64,000 nucleotides of DNA from Merdimmobilis hominis. Its GTDB lineage: Bacteria; Bacillota; Clostridia; Oscillospirales; Ruminococcaceae. This document shows, piece after piece, positions 7,656 to 15,819 of the stretch. The notes under the pieces are model-generated. The model did not search any database, was not told the origin of the DNA, and saw only the letters and a program-made list of their open reading frames with translations. The stretch's first letter is position 1. The number at the start of each line of letters is the position of its first letter. The DNA lies in NCBI RefSeq assembly GCF_900104615.1, contig NZ_LT629939.1, forward strand, positions 771,476 to 835,475. Direction: 5' to 3'. Both the position numbers and the translations under genes were made by a program.

Positions 7656-9184
7656 CACTTTCCACCTCCTGCCATTTTCAGCCCGATTTCGTTTTCATCT
7701 GCTCCTTTGGCGTCAATGACATCCACAATGGAGCCGTCATAGATGATGGCGATGCGGTCGGAGAGGTCGATGACCTCATCCAGCTCCAGGGAGATGAGCA
7801 GCACCGCTTTGCCTTTGTCCCTCTGTTCCACCAACGACCGGTGGACATACTCGATGGCGCCCACGTCCAGGCCCCGGGTGGGCTGTACTGCGATGAGTAG
7901 GTCAGGGTCGTTGGTCACCTCCCGGCCAATGATCACCTTCTGCTGGTTGCCGCCGGAAAGGCCGCGGGCCAATTGCCCTTCACAGCCGGTGGGCCGCACA
8001 TCGAACTTTTCAATCAGCTCCTTAGCGAATTTGTTGATCGCGCCCAGTTGGAGCACCCCTTTTTTGGAAAAGGGCGCCTTGTGGTAATTTTCCAGCACCA
8101 TATTCTCCGCCACAGTGAAATCCAGCACCAAACCGTGTTTGTGACGGTCTTCGGGGATGGTGGAAATCTTGTGGTTGATGGTGTTCAGGGGGGTGGTGTT
8201 CTGAATCTCCTGCCCCAGAATGGAAATGGTACCGCCCTTGGCTTTCACCAGGTTGGTAATGGCCTCCACCAGTTCTTTCTGGCCATTTCCATCGATGCCA
8301 GCCACGCCCAGAATTTCCCCCCGGCGCACCGAGAGGGATAGGTTTTTAACCTTGTCGATCCCCCGGCTGTCGGAGACAGTCAGCCCTTCTATCCGGAAGA
8401 TTTCCTCCCCCGGGTGGGCCTCCCCTTTTTCAATGTGCAGGTTGACTGCCCGGCCCACCATTTTGGAGGCCAGTTCCTCCTCGGTGGTATCGGACACTTT
8501 CACCGTGTCGATATACTGCCCCCGGCGGATGATGGTGCACCAATCGGAGGACTGCTTGATCTCCCCCAGCTTGTGGGTGATGATGATGATGGTTTTCCCA
8601 TCTGCCACCAGCTTGTGCATAATCTCAATCAGCTCGTGGATCTCCTGGGGGGTGAGGACGGCGGTGGGCTCATCCAAAATAAGGATGTCCACCCCGCGGT
8701 AGAGGGCCTTGAGGATCTCCACCCTCTGCTGCATCCCCACCGAAATGTCCTCTATTTTCTCGTCAGGGTCCACCAAGAGGCCGTATTTCTCGCTCAGTTC
8801 CAAAATCTCCTGCCGGACCGCCTTGGTGTCAATGGTGCCCAAAGCACCGGTTTTCTCACTGCCCAGGATGATGTTCTGGGCTACGGTAAAGGGTTCCACC
8901 AACATAAAGTGCTGGTGTACCATGCCGATGCCCAGCTCAATTGCTTTGTTAGGACTGGTGATCTGCGCCGGTTTTCCGTTGATGAGGATTTCGCCCTCCT
9001 CCGCCTGGTAAAGGCCGTATAACACATTCATCAAGGTGGATTTACCCGCTCCATTTTCCCCCAACAGGGCGTGGACGGTGCCTTTTTGAACCTCCAAATC
9101 CACCTGGTCAAGGGCGCAGAACGAGCCGAAGTATTTTGAGATGCCTTTCATCTGTACCGCATAACGGTTCGCATCCTGCTCCAA
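7655..9184 (-). CDS. Nucleoside ABC transporter ATP-binding protein, two-domain (NupO/YufO-like)
   Basis: This 509-residue ATPase has two fused nucleotide-binding domains. The first (residues 1-245) has Walker A GENGAGKST, signature SVGMQQR and Walker B ILILDEPTAVL. The second (255-505) has a degenerate Walker A GIDGNGQKE and signature GLSGGNQQK. This layout is that of sugar/nucleoside importers of the RbsA class. The start is a TTG preceded by GGAGGAGGAATCAAT. No ATG in frame gives a complete N-terminal domain. A terminator separates it from bmpA upstream, so the transporter core is probably made at a lower level than the binding protein. Confidence 0.94.
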   Translation of the reverse strand: MEQDANRYAVQMKGISKYFGSFCALDQVDLEVQKGTVHALLGENGAGKSTLMNVLYGLYQAEEGEILINGKPAQITSPNKAIELGIGMVHQHFMLVEPFTVAQNIILGSEKTGALGTIDTKAVRQEILELSEKYGLLVDPDEKIEDISVGMQQRVEILKALYRGVDILILDEPTAVLTPQEIHELIEIMHKLVADGKTIIIITHKLGEIKQSSDWCTIIRRGQYIDTVKVSDTTEEELASKMVGRAVNLHIEKGEAHPGEEIFRIEGLTVSDSRGIDKVKNLSLSVRRGEILGVAGIDGNGQKELVEAITNLVKAKGGTISILGQEIQNTTPLNTINHKISTIPEDRHKHGLVLDFTVAENMVLENYHKAPFSKKGVLQLGAINKFAKELIEKFDVRPTGCEGQLARGLSGGNQQKVIIGREVTNDPDLLIAVQPTRGLDVGAIEYVHRSLVEQRDKGKAVLLISLELDEVIDLSDRIAIIYDGSIVDVIDAKGADENEIGLKMAGGGK

Positions 9185-9317
9185 ATTGATTCCTCCTCCT
9201 ATTCCGGCAAAAGCCGGAAGAATTTCCCCGTATTCTGTATTCAGTATACCTGATCTTGCGGCAAAAATCTATTGCTTTTGATGAAATTCCTGTTGGAAAG
9301 GATGACCAAGCACACAA

Positions 9318-9349
9318 AAAGGCAGGGGACCCACCGGCCCCCTGCCTTT
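9318..9349 (-). terminator. Terminator/attenuator between bmpA and the transporter ATPase
   Basis: On the minus strand AAAGGCAGGGG pairs with CCCCTGCCTTT and is followed by TTTG. Partial read-through would give high BmpA and lower ABC subunits, as is common for lipoprotein-first operons. Confidence 0.8.
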
Positions 9350-9366
9350 GTTTTTGAAACGTGAAA

Positions 9367-10446
9367 TTATTTGGCCAAGGATTCGATAAACGCGTTGAAG
9401 GTATCCTCGCTGTAGGGAGGAACGATCTCTTCGGAGACGATCTTCTCCTCCAGGACAATGGTGTCGGCCAAAACATCCTCAGGAACATTCTTTTCAGAGG
9501 TGGGAGCGATGCCTGCACAACCCTCTTTGATGCCGAACACCAGGGTCTGGCCGCCCAGATCCTTGCCGTCGATCATGTCCTGGATGACGATATTCATGGC
9601 TTTGCCCACCATCTTCATGGCGGAAGTCAGCACGTTGTCAGGAGCCAGATGGTTCTGATCCTGGTCGACGCCGATGACCCATTTGTCGTTCTCTTTGGCG
9701 GCTTCGATAACGCCGACGCCGACGTTGCCCGCCGCGTGGAAGACGATGTCACAGCCCTCAGCATACATCTTCTGGGCGATGGATTTGCCAAGGCCAGAAT
9801 CGCCGAAGCTGTTGGCATACTGCACATCAACGGCAATCTCTTTATCCAGCTCTTTTGCCGCATAGGCGACGCCGGCGCGGAAACCGTACTCGAACTGGTC
9901 GATGGTCTCGCTCTTCATGCCGCCCACAAAGCCGACTTTGTCAGTCTCGGTGACCTTACCGGCGATGTAGCCAACCAGGAAGGAAGGCTCCTGCGCACGG
10001 AACAGAACGCCGATGGTGTTTTTGGGGGCATCCGCACCGAAGTCGGAATCCACCAGGGCATACATAGTTTCGGGGTTCTTGGCCGCCGCATCCATAACAG
10101 CGCTCTGCAGCATAAAGCCAACGCCCCAGATCAGGTCGTGACCTTCATCGGAGAGGATTTCCAGGTTGGGGCCGTACTCTGCTTCCTGTTTGGATTCGAT
10201 ATACTTGACCTCGATCCCCATGTCCTTCTGAGCGGTCTGCAGGCCTTCCCAGGCGGACTGGTTGAAGGACTGGTCGTTTACGCCGCCCACGTCGGTGACC
10301 ATGGCAGAGGAGAATTTGACTTCCTCGCCGCCCTCGGGGGTGCTGGAAGACTCGCTGCCAGTGGAGGAAGAATTCCCACCGCCGCCGCAGCCTGCCACCG
10401 TCAGCACCATGGCCGACGCCATCAGGATTGCAAGTAACTTTTTCAT
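9367..10446 (-). CDS. BMP family nucleoside-binding lipoprotein
   Basis: This 359-residue lipoprotein has a signal peptide ending LTVAGCGGGG, with lipobox AGC (Cys about 20), then a Ser/Gly-rich linker. The mature domain has the BMP-family motifs SAMVTDVGGVNDQSFNQSAW and GKVTETDKVGFVGGMKS, and ends with a purine-binding-like domain. BMP proteins bind nucleosides outside the membrane and deliver them to the ABC permeases encoded next. It has its own TTGCAA-17-TATATT promoter and an AAATGGAGGTAAAC ribosome binding site. A terminator follows the gene. Its neighbours pdp, cdd, deoB and deoD support a nucleoside role over other BMP ligands. Confidence 0.94.
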   Translation of the reverse strand: MKKLLAILMASAMVLTVAGCGGGGNSSSTGSESSSTPEGGEEVKFSSAMVTDVGGVNDQSFNQSAWEGLQTAQKDMGIEVKYIESKQEAEYGPNLEILSDEGHDLIWGVGFMLQSAVMDAAAKNPETMYALVDSDFGADAPKNTIGVLFRAQEPSFLVGYIAGKVTETDKVGFVGGMKSETIDQFEYGFRAGVAYAAKELDKEIAVDVQYANSFGDSGLGKSIAQKMYAEGCDIVFHAAGNVGVGVIEAAKENDKWVIGVDQDQNHLAPDNVLTSAMKMVGKAMNIVIQDMIDGKDLGGQTLVFGIKEGCAGIAPTSEKNVPEDVLADTIVLEEKIVSEEIVPPYSEDTFNAFIESLAK

Positions 10447-10500
10447 TTTCCGTTTACCTCCATTTGTTTGGAATGGTTTTCACGTCTCACGACTATTACC

Positions 10501-10529
10501 AATATACCCTATCCCAGGAATCTTTGCAA
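10501..10529 (-). promoter_or_regulatory. Promoter of the bmpA-ABC-pdp unit
   Basis: TTGCAA, a 17-base spacer and TATATT on the minus strand, about 55 bases before the bmpA start. It divides the salvage region into two transcription units. Confidence 0.65.
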
Positions 10530-10631
10530 GAAAGTTACAGGATTTTTACTAAAATTTAACCGTTTGTCATTTTAAAAATCTATCCAAAATCCTTATTGCA
10601 TCAATGAAATTTATAGGGAATTGGGACGAAT

Positions 10632-11057
10632 TCAACGCCCCATATCCTCCTCTGCAAAGGAAAAAGGCAGCAATTCTGCCAGGGTGTGGACCTGAAAATC
10701 CTCCACATCCCTGCATAATATTACCTGCATGTCACCTTTGTCAAACTCCCGCAGCACCTGCCGGCACACCCCGCAGGGGGACACATACCGGGAGAGAGGG
10801 GCCTTCTCCCCCACCGGGCCGGCAGCTATGGCGATGGCCAAAAACTCCCGCTCCCCTTCCGAGACCGCCTTGAACACCGCTGTGCGCTCAGCACAGTTGG
10901 AGGGGGTATAGGAGGCGGATTCCACATTGCAGCCGGTATACACCTTGCCGGATTTGGTTAAAAGGGCGGCACCCACCGCAAACCCGGAATAGGGCACATA
11001 GGCAAATTCCCGGGCTGCCAGGGCTGCTTCAATCAAAGGCTGGTACTCCATTTTCAT
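10632..11057 (-). CDS. cdd: Cytidine deaminase
   Basis: This 141-residue enzyme deaminates cytidine and deoxycytidine to uridine and deoxyuridine. It is the short, homotetrameric three-cysteine type. The catalytic motif is GCNVESASYTPSNCAER, with Cys55 as zinc ligand and Glu57 as proton shuttle. PCGVCRQVL supplies the other ligands, Cys95 and Cys98. The start can be ATG 11057 or ATG 11051; AAGGGGG lies directly before the first and six bases before the second, so the shorter form is quite possible. The gene begins five bases after the deoB stop and is co-transcribed with deoB and deoD. Confidence 0.95.
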   Translation of the reverse strand: MKMEYQPLIEAALAAREFAYVPYSGFAVGAALLTKSGKVYTGCNVESASYTPSNCAERTAVFKAVSEGEREFLAIAIAAGPVGEKAPLSRYVSPCGVCRQVLREFDKGDMQVILCRDVEDFQVHTLAELLPFSFAEEDMGR

Positions 11058-11062
11058 CCCCC

Positions 11063-12229
11063 TTACCGCAGCACTTGGGGCAGAAAGGAGGTCCCGTCGG
11101 TCTCCCCCTGTGCCCCCAGATAGTCGAGTACTGTCGCGGCGATATCCGCAAAGGTGGGCCGGGTGCCCAAGTTTACCCCGGCTTTGATCCGGTCGCCGAA
11201 GATCACCATGGGGGTGTATTCCCGGCTGTGGTCGGTGCTGGGTGTGGAGGGGTCACAGCCGTGGTCAGCGGTGAGGATGACTACATCCCCCTCCCGGAGT
11301 TTCCCCATCAGGCGGGCCAGATCCCGGTCAAAGGCAGTGGCCGCAGCGGCGTAACCATCCACATTGTTGCGGTGGCCGTAGACCATGTCAAAATCTACCA
11401 GGTTGACAAAGCAGAGGCCCTCGAAGTCCTCCCCTGCCAAGGCGATAGCCTGTTCCATGCCGTCGGCGTTGTCTTTGGTGCGGGTGAACCGGGAAATCCC
11501 CTTCCCGGCAAAGATGTCGTAAATTTTACCCACCCCGATGGTCTCCTTGCCCGCCCGGCGCAGATGGTCCAGCATGGTGTCCCGGGGGGGCATCAGGGAA
11601 AAGTCGTGGCGGTTGCTGGTCCGCTTGTAGTCGGGGTATTGCCCCACAAACGGACGTGCAATGACCCGGCCCACCCCGTGCTCCCCTTGGAGGAGTTCCC
11701 GGGCGATTTCACAATCCCGGTAGAGCTCTTCCAGAGGGACGACCTCCTCATGGGCGGCAATCTGGAACACGCTGTCTGCTGAAGTGTAGACGATGAGGGA
11801 CCCGGTCTTCTCGTGTTCCCGCCCGTAGTCCAGGATCAATTGGGTGCCGGAGTAAGGCTTGTTGCAGAGGGTCCCTCGGCCAGTGCGCCGCTCAAACTCT
11901 TCGATGACCTCCAAGGGGAAGCCGTCGGGGTAGGTGGGCAGCGGCCGGGGCGAGACCATCCCGGCGATCTCCCAGTGGCCGATGGTGGTGTCCTTGCCCT
12001 TGCTTTTTTCTGCCATCCGGGCATAGGAGCCGGTGGGGGCGGGCTCTTTTTCTCCACAAGTTACCCCATCAATGTTGAAAAAGCCCAGCTTTTTCAGGTT
12101 GGGAGTGTCAAATTCCGGGGAAGCGGCAATGGCCGCCAGGGTGTTGCTCCCGGCGTCACCATACTCCGCCGCATCGGGTAGCTCGCCGATGCCAAAGCTG
12201 TCCAGCACAATTAAAAACAGCCGTTTCAT
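11063..12229 (-). CDS. deoB: Phosphopentomutase
   Basis: This 388-residue enzyme of the alkaline-phosphatase superfamily interconverts (deoxy)ribose 1-phosphate and 5-phosphate. The N-terminal metal-binding motif is LIVLDSFGIGELPDA, with Asp9 as a metal ligand. The middle has KGKDTTIGHWEIAG, whose Thr is the phospho-acceptor in this family. The C-terminal metal site is DVVILTADHGCDPSTPSTDHSRE, read here in two parts. It follows deoD with 19 bases between them and precedes cdd. It takes the sugar phosphates made by DeoD and Pdp. ATG 12229 has GAAAGGAAG upstream. Confidence 0.96.
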   Translation of the reverse strand: MKRLFLIVLDSFGIGELPDAAEYGDAGSNTLAAIAASPEFDTPNLKKLGFFNIDGVTCGEKEPAPTGSYARMAEKSKGKDTTIGHWEIAGMVSPRPLPTYPDGFPLEVIEEFERRTGRGTLCNKPYSGTQLILDYGREHEKTGSLIVYTSADSVFQIAAHEEVVPLEELYRDCEIARELLQGEHGVGRVIARPFVGQYPDYKRTSNRHDFSLMPPRDTMLDHLRRAGKETIGVGKIYDIFAGKGISRFTRTKDNADGMEQAIALAGEDFEGLCFVNLVDFDMVYGHRNNVDGYAAAATAFDRDLARLMGKLREGDVVILTADHGCDPSTPSTDHSREYTPMVIFGDRIKAGVNLGTRPTFADIAATVLDYLGAQGETDGTSFLPQVLR

Positions 12230-12248
12230 ATTGGTTTCTTCCTTTCGG

Positions 12249-12956
12249 TTATTCCGCTATTTCCAAAGCGATCTCCATCATCTGGGTGAAGGTGTTCTGC
12301 CGCTCCTCGGCGGTGGTCTCCTCCCCAGTGAAGGGGCAGTCGGAGATGGTCAGCAGGGTCAGCGCATTCTTGCCCGCCCGGGCGGCGTTCATGTAGAGGC
12401 CGGCGGATTCCATCTCCACCGCCAGTACTCCCATCTTCTGCCATTTCAGGAGAGGAGCGGACTCGTCGTAAAAGATGTCGCTGGACAGCACGTTGCCCAC
12501 CTTGACCGGCAGGTTCCGGGCACGGGCGGCATTTACCGCCTTCTCCACCAGGGAATAGCTGGCAATGGGGGCATAGGTGCCCGGCAGCTCATACTGGGCG
12601 GCATAGTTGGAGTTGGTGCAGGCCCCCATGGCAATGACCAGGTCCCGCATTTTCAAGCTGGGGTCGATGGCGCCGGCGGAGCCCACCCGGATGATGTTCT
12701 CGACCCCGTAGAAGTTGTACAGCTCATGGGAGTAGATGCCGATGGAGGGCACCCCCATGCCGCTGCCCTGGACTGAGACCCGCTTGCCTTTGTAATACCC
12801 GGTGTATCCGTACATCCCCCGGACGGTGTTGTAGCAGACCGGATCGGTCAAAAAGGTCTCCGCGATAAATTTGGCCCGCAGGGGGTCGCCGGGCATGAGG
12901 ACAGTGGATGCGATGTCACCGGCTTTCGCCGCGTTGTGCGGGGTTGGAACTGCCAT
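12249..12956 (-). CDS. deoD: Purine nucleoside phosphorylase, DeoD type
   Basis: This 235-residue enzyme cleaves purine (deoxy)nucleosides with phosphate. The hexameric bacterial DeoD type is shown by [18 protein letters not shown] near the N-terminus, the phosphate-site [16 protein letters not shown] and the nucleoside-site MESAGLY. The length is exactly typical. The start has ATAGGAGGTATTTATC upstream. It is the first gene of deoD-deoB-cdd, with two candidate promoters and a leader hairpin upstream. Confidence 0.96.
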   Translation of the reverse strand: MAVPTPHNAAKAGDIASTVLMPGDPLRAKFIAETFLTDPVCYNTVRGMYGYTGYYKGKRVSVQGSGMGVPSIGIYSHELYNFYGVENIIRVGSAGAIDPSLKMRDLVIAMGACTNSNYAAQYELPGTYAPIASYSLVEKAVNAARARNLPVKVGNVLSSDIFYDESAPLLKWQKMGVLAVEMESAGLYMNAARAGKNALTLLTISDCPFTGEETTAEERQNTFTQMMEIALEIAE

Positions 12957-13013
12957 GATAAATACCTCCTATCAATCAATGCCATTGTTCGTATAGATTC
13001 TCTTTCTAACTTT

Positions 13014-13043
13014 AATATACCACAAAATCTTCATAAACTGTAA
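13014..13043 (-). promoter_or_regulatory. Proximal candidate promoter of deoD
   Basis: TTACAG, an 18-base spacer and TATATT on the minus strand, about 60 bases before the deoD start. It lies downstream of the leader hairpin and would bypass it. Confidence 0.4.
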
Positions 13044-13085
13044 GAATTGCGGTGCGGCCCCTCAAAATTGCGTTGCCGCTGTGTG

Positions 13086-13121
13086 GCAAAAAGCAATTTT
13101 CTTCCCCAATAATTGCTTTGC
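13086..13121 (-). terminator. Terminator-like hairpin in the deoD leader
   Basis: On the minus strand GCAAAGCAATT and AATTGCTTTTTGC form a stem around ATTGGGGAAGA, ending in a short T-run. It sits just after the distal promoter and before the proximal one, so it may attenuate deoD expression. Confidence 0.4.
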
Positions 13122-13125
13122 GATT

Positions 13126-13154
13126 ATTGTATCACAGCTGTTGTGGCAGGTCAA
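13126..13154 (-). promoter_or_regulatory. Distal, strong promoter of deoD-deoB-cdd
   Basis: TTGACC, a 17-base spacer and TACAAT on the minus strand, about 170 bases before deoD. It is close to consensus. Confidence 0.65.
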
Positions 13155-13207
13155 AAGCTTTCCCCGGCGTCCCTCATTTTCATCTTCTAAACCAAGGTGC
13201 CGGGGCA

Positions 13208-13239
13208 TAAAAAGGCCGGGGGTTTTGCCGCCCCCGGCC
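13208..13239 (-). terminator. Terminator of the Rnf-like operon
   Basis: On the minus strand GGCCGGGGG and CCCCCGGCC close a short loop and are followed by TTTTTA, seven bases after the last gene of the operon. Confidence 0.9.
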
Positions 13240-13245
13240 GCTGCG

Positions 13246-14508
13246 CTATTTTAAATCGTAGGTTCCCTCTGGGTCGTATAGGATATAGCTGTTGAGCCCA
13301 TTGTCCCGCAAAGCCCGCAACTGCTCCTCTACCTGGGCCCGGCCATAGGGTTCGCCGGCCAGCCAGGAGGCGGTGTAATCCTGTAGGATGGCGATAGTCC
13401 CCGCCTGAGGCCCTATGTGCTCCAAGAGGAAATTGACGATCTCATAGGGCTTTTGCACCGGGTTTTCGATCCGCTCCTCCCCCAGCTGGAACCAAGCGCC
13501 CAGCATGGCGGGGGACAGGTCGATGACCCCACGGTCCCGGATCAGCGCTGCCGGGTCCTCCCCGTAAGCGTCGCCGGTGAGCATGGTGCCGGAGAACACC
13601 TGGACCAGCACCCGGCAATCGCGGCCTGCTAGCCGTTCGCTCACCCGGTCAGCAAACTGGGTGAGCACCTCCTGCCGGCTTCTGCCGCCGGTGTCCCCAT
13701 AGGTGGCCAACTCCAAGCTGTAGCCGGTGGGGAACTGGACCGAATCCAGGATGATGATCTCAAATCCCTTTTCCGCCGCTTCATAAGCGATGTCGGAGAT
13801 ATAGTTTTGGGCATCCAGGCTATAAGGGTTGAGCCAGGGCTTCCCCCCGTTCTGCAGGGAATTGTCAATCCAGTTGGTCTGGGTGCCCTGGTATTTCACC
13901 GCGCTGTCCGCCATGGAGCGGGGGGCGGTCTTGTCTTGGAAAGCGGACACCCGGCCGATGGGGGTATAGCCCCGGTCCTTGAGCTTTTTCACCAGCCAGG
14001 CCGCATCCACAGCCTGTTCCGATTGGGCGCCGTTTGCCGCCACCTGTTCCAAGCTGCTTTGGTAATGGACCACGCCATTGGCATCCTTCAAATCCACCAG
14101 TACTGCGTTGATATCCGACCCCTGGAGGCTGTCCAAAAACCGGTCTGCGAGCAGGTCGCTCTGCTGGTAGGCGGCGGGCATATACACCCCACGGATCTCC
14201 CCCAGCACCGTCACTGGGGGATGGTTTTCCTCTGGCTGGGAGGAGCTCCCCTCTTCCGGCTGGGATTCCTGGGGCAAGGGTTCCGGGGTTTCCGGAGCGC
14301 TCTGAGACTGGGTAGGCTGTTGGGAAGGCTCCAGCGTAAGCCCCATGATAAAATTGTATACAGGGGTGTACAAAAGCCAACCCAACCCGGCTACTACCGC
14401 CAACAGGACGACCACCAATGCCGTCTCCGGCAGGGTTGCCCTCCGATTGCGGCCGCGGCCGCTCCAGTTGATTTTTTGATGCCGTTTGATCTTCTGGGGT
14501 TTTGCCAT
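13246..14508 (-). CDS. Membrane-anchored putative glycoside hydrolase-like TIM-barrel protein (DUF4015 type)
   Basis: This protein of about 420 residues begins with a basic cytoplasmic stretch (KPQKIKRHQKINWSGRGRNRR). It continues with one membrane segment (about 30-50), a Ser/Pro/Glu/Gln-rich linker (70-105), and a barrel-like domain starting GEIRGVYMPAAYQQ. Later motifs include NAVLVDLKDANGVV, GYTPIGRVSAFQDKTAP and GFEIIILDSVQFPTG, which follow the order of beta strands in DUF4015 putative glycoside hydrolases. The activity of that family is not well established. ATG 14508 has GGAGGTGG upstream. It is the last gene of the Rnf-like operon, 24 bases after rnfA. That placement is unexplained. 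Confidence 0.75.
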   Translation of the reverse strand: MAKPQKIKRHQKINWSGRGRNRRATLPETALVVVLLAVVAGLGWLLYTPVYNFIMGLTLEPSQQPTQSQSAPETPEPLPQESQPEEGSSSQPEENHPPVTVLGEIRGVYMPAAYQQSDLLADRFLDSLQGSDINAVLVDLKDANGVVHYQSSLEQVAANGAQSEQAVDAAWLVKKLKDRGYTPIGRVSAFQDKTAPRSMADSAVKYQGTQTNWIDNSLQNGGKPWLNPYSLDAQNYISDIAYEAAEKGFEIIILDSVQFPTGYSLELATYGDTGGRSRQEVLTQFADRVSERLAGRDCRVLVQVFSGTMLTGDAYGEDPAALIRDRGVIDLSPAMLGAWFQLGEERIENPVQKPYEIVNFLLEHIGPQAGTIAILQDYTASWLAGEPYGRAQVEEQLRALRDNGLNSYILYDPEGTYDLK

Positions 14509-14532
14509 GGAACCTTCCACCTCCAGTCTTGG

Positions 14533-15123
14533 TTATGCGGGGAGCTGATGGCCAATCAGCCCGTAGATGGACAGGCTGATGATGCCGATATACACCAGAA
14601 GGATGGGCAGCCCTCTAAACACTTTGGGAATGTCCATCATCTGGAATTGTTCTTGGGCGATGTAGAGAAGCAGGAGGGCGCCGGTGTACCCGATGCCGGA
14701 ACCCAAGCCAAAGCCGATCCAACCGCCCAGGCTGTACCGCTCAGAGGCAGCCACCAGGAGAGCCCCAAAAGCCGCGCTGTTGAAGGCTGCGCGGGAGAGT
14801 TCCCCCTGATATTGGGCGAGGAGACCCGGCGCCTTTTTGGCGAGTCCGGCATAGCTTCCAAAATAGAGTATGCAGATACAGAGCAAAAATGCGATGCTTC
14901 TTACATACAGGGGCAGCCCGAAGGGTTTTAGCAGGGTGTCCACCGCCCAGCACAACACGCTGGATAAGGTGGTGATGCCGGTGACCAGCGCCCCGAACAC
15001 CACCAAATCCTGGGGGGCGGACTCCCCCAGATGGAACGGCCCCAAACCGCGGGCAAAGACCACGTTTTCCAGGGCAATGGCCGTCAGCGCGGCCACAAAA
15101 AAATCAGCGAGCAGTTGCAACAT
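14533..15123 (-). CDS. RnfA/NqrE-like membrane subunit lacking the iron-sulfur cysteines
   Basis: This 196-residue protein has six membrane helices and aligns end to end with RnfA/RsxA (about 193 residues). It shares ALENVVFARGLGPF for the first half-helix and FRGLPILLVYIGIISLSIYG at the end. In canonical RnfA two cysteines, one in LGLCPF and one in TTNCAVLG, hold half of a [2Fe-2S] cluster shared with RnfE. Here the first is deleted (GLG-PF) and the second is Ser (FNSAAFG). The family fold is clear, but electron transfer by the usual route looks impossible. It follows rnfE by three bases. Confidence 0.82.
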   Translation of the reverse strand: MLQLLADFFVAALTAIALENVVFARGLGPFHLGESAPQDLVVFGALVTGITTLSSVLCWAVDTLLKPFGLPLYVRSIAFLLCICILYFGSYAGLAKKAPGLLAQYQGELSRAAFNSAAFGALLVAASERYSLGGWIGFGLGSGIGYTGALLLLYIAQEQFQMMDIPKVFRGLPILLVYIGIISLSIYGLIGHQLPA

Positions 15124-15126
15124 GGC

Positions 15127-15819
15127 CTATCCCTCCTTTGCAGCGGGCCGCGGCCGGCGGCGTTTGGGGGGCGGGGCGGCCTCCCGGTTTTCTCGAACAA
15201 TATAAAATTGCTTAATCAGCCGGTCTGCCCAGCGGAAAAAGGCGGAGAGAAACCCCACCACAAGGAATCCAAAAAAGGGCAGTAGCAATCCGCCGGACGT
15301 AAAGGGGACCGGGACTGCTTTCCCCCACAGGGTGCCAGAACCAAACAGCTCCCGGAAAGCAGACAGAGGCACCGCCACCACCGCAAATCCTAGGGATTGC
15401 ATCGCCCCGTCCAAAAGGGCATACTGGGGTTTGACCTGGGGCGCGTATTGCATAGCGCGGGTGATCATCAGGGAGTTGACCGCCAGCAAGGGGAAGTAAA
15501 TCCCCATGGAGTCGAAGATGCTGGGACTGATGTACCGGATGAACAGGGCCGCAACCTGTAAGGCTGCCATAGCGGTGACAACGCATGCCGGCATCCGGGC
15601 CATCTTGGGGATTTGGGGGCTGAACACACAGGCCACCCACATGGCGGGCACCATAGAGCAGAACATGGCCAGAGAGAGGGCCACCCCGCTCCGCAGGCTG
15701 GTCGTACCCATGATGGCGATGGGAAGGGCCAGGCCGCACAGGAGTACCGGGTTCTCCGATAGCACCCCACGGGTCAGGGCCATGGCATCCCTATGCCTTC
15801 TGAGATTTGTCAGTTTCAA
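15127..15819 (-). CDS. RnfE/NqrD-like membrane subunit lacking the iron-sulfur cysteines
   Basis: This protein of about 230 residues matches RnfE/RsxE. It has SENPVLLCGLALPIAIMGTT in the first half-helix, YFPLLAVNSLMITRAMQYA in the second, and AFRELFGSGTLWG in the loop before the last helices. In canonical RnfE the Cys of GLCP and the Cys of TNC bind the [2Fe-2S] cluster. Here they are Leu (GLALP) and Ser (VNS). A different Cys lies four residues before the first site. The C-terminus is long and basic (PPPKRRRPRPAAKEG). The start is TTG 15819 with GGAAGGAGG upstream, giving a 29-base overlap with rnfD. Confidence 0.82.
   Translation of the reverse strand: MKLTNLRRHRDAMALTRGVLSENPVLLCGLALPIAIMGTTSLRSGVALSLAMFCSMVPAMWVACVFSPQIPKMARMPACVVTAMAALQVAALFIRYISPSIFDSMGIYFPLLAVNSLMITRAMQYAPQVKPQYALLDGAMQSLGFAVVAVPLSAFRELFGSGTLWGKAVPVPFTSGGLLLPFFGFLVVGFLSAFFRWADRLIKQFYIVRENREAAPPPKRRRPRPAAKEG

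Noticed and set aside
12957-13154. Purine riboswitch before deoD
   Set aside because: The three-way-junction core with TATA/GTCTACC-type conserved loops is not present.
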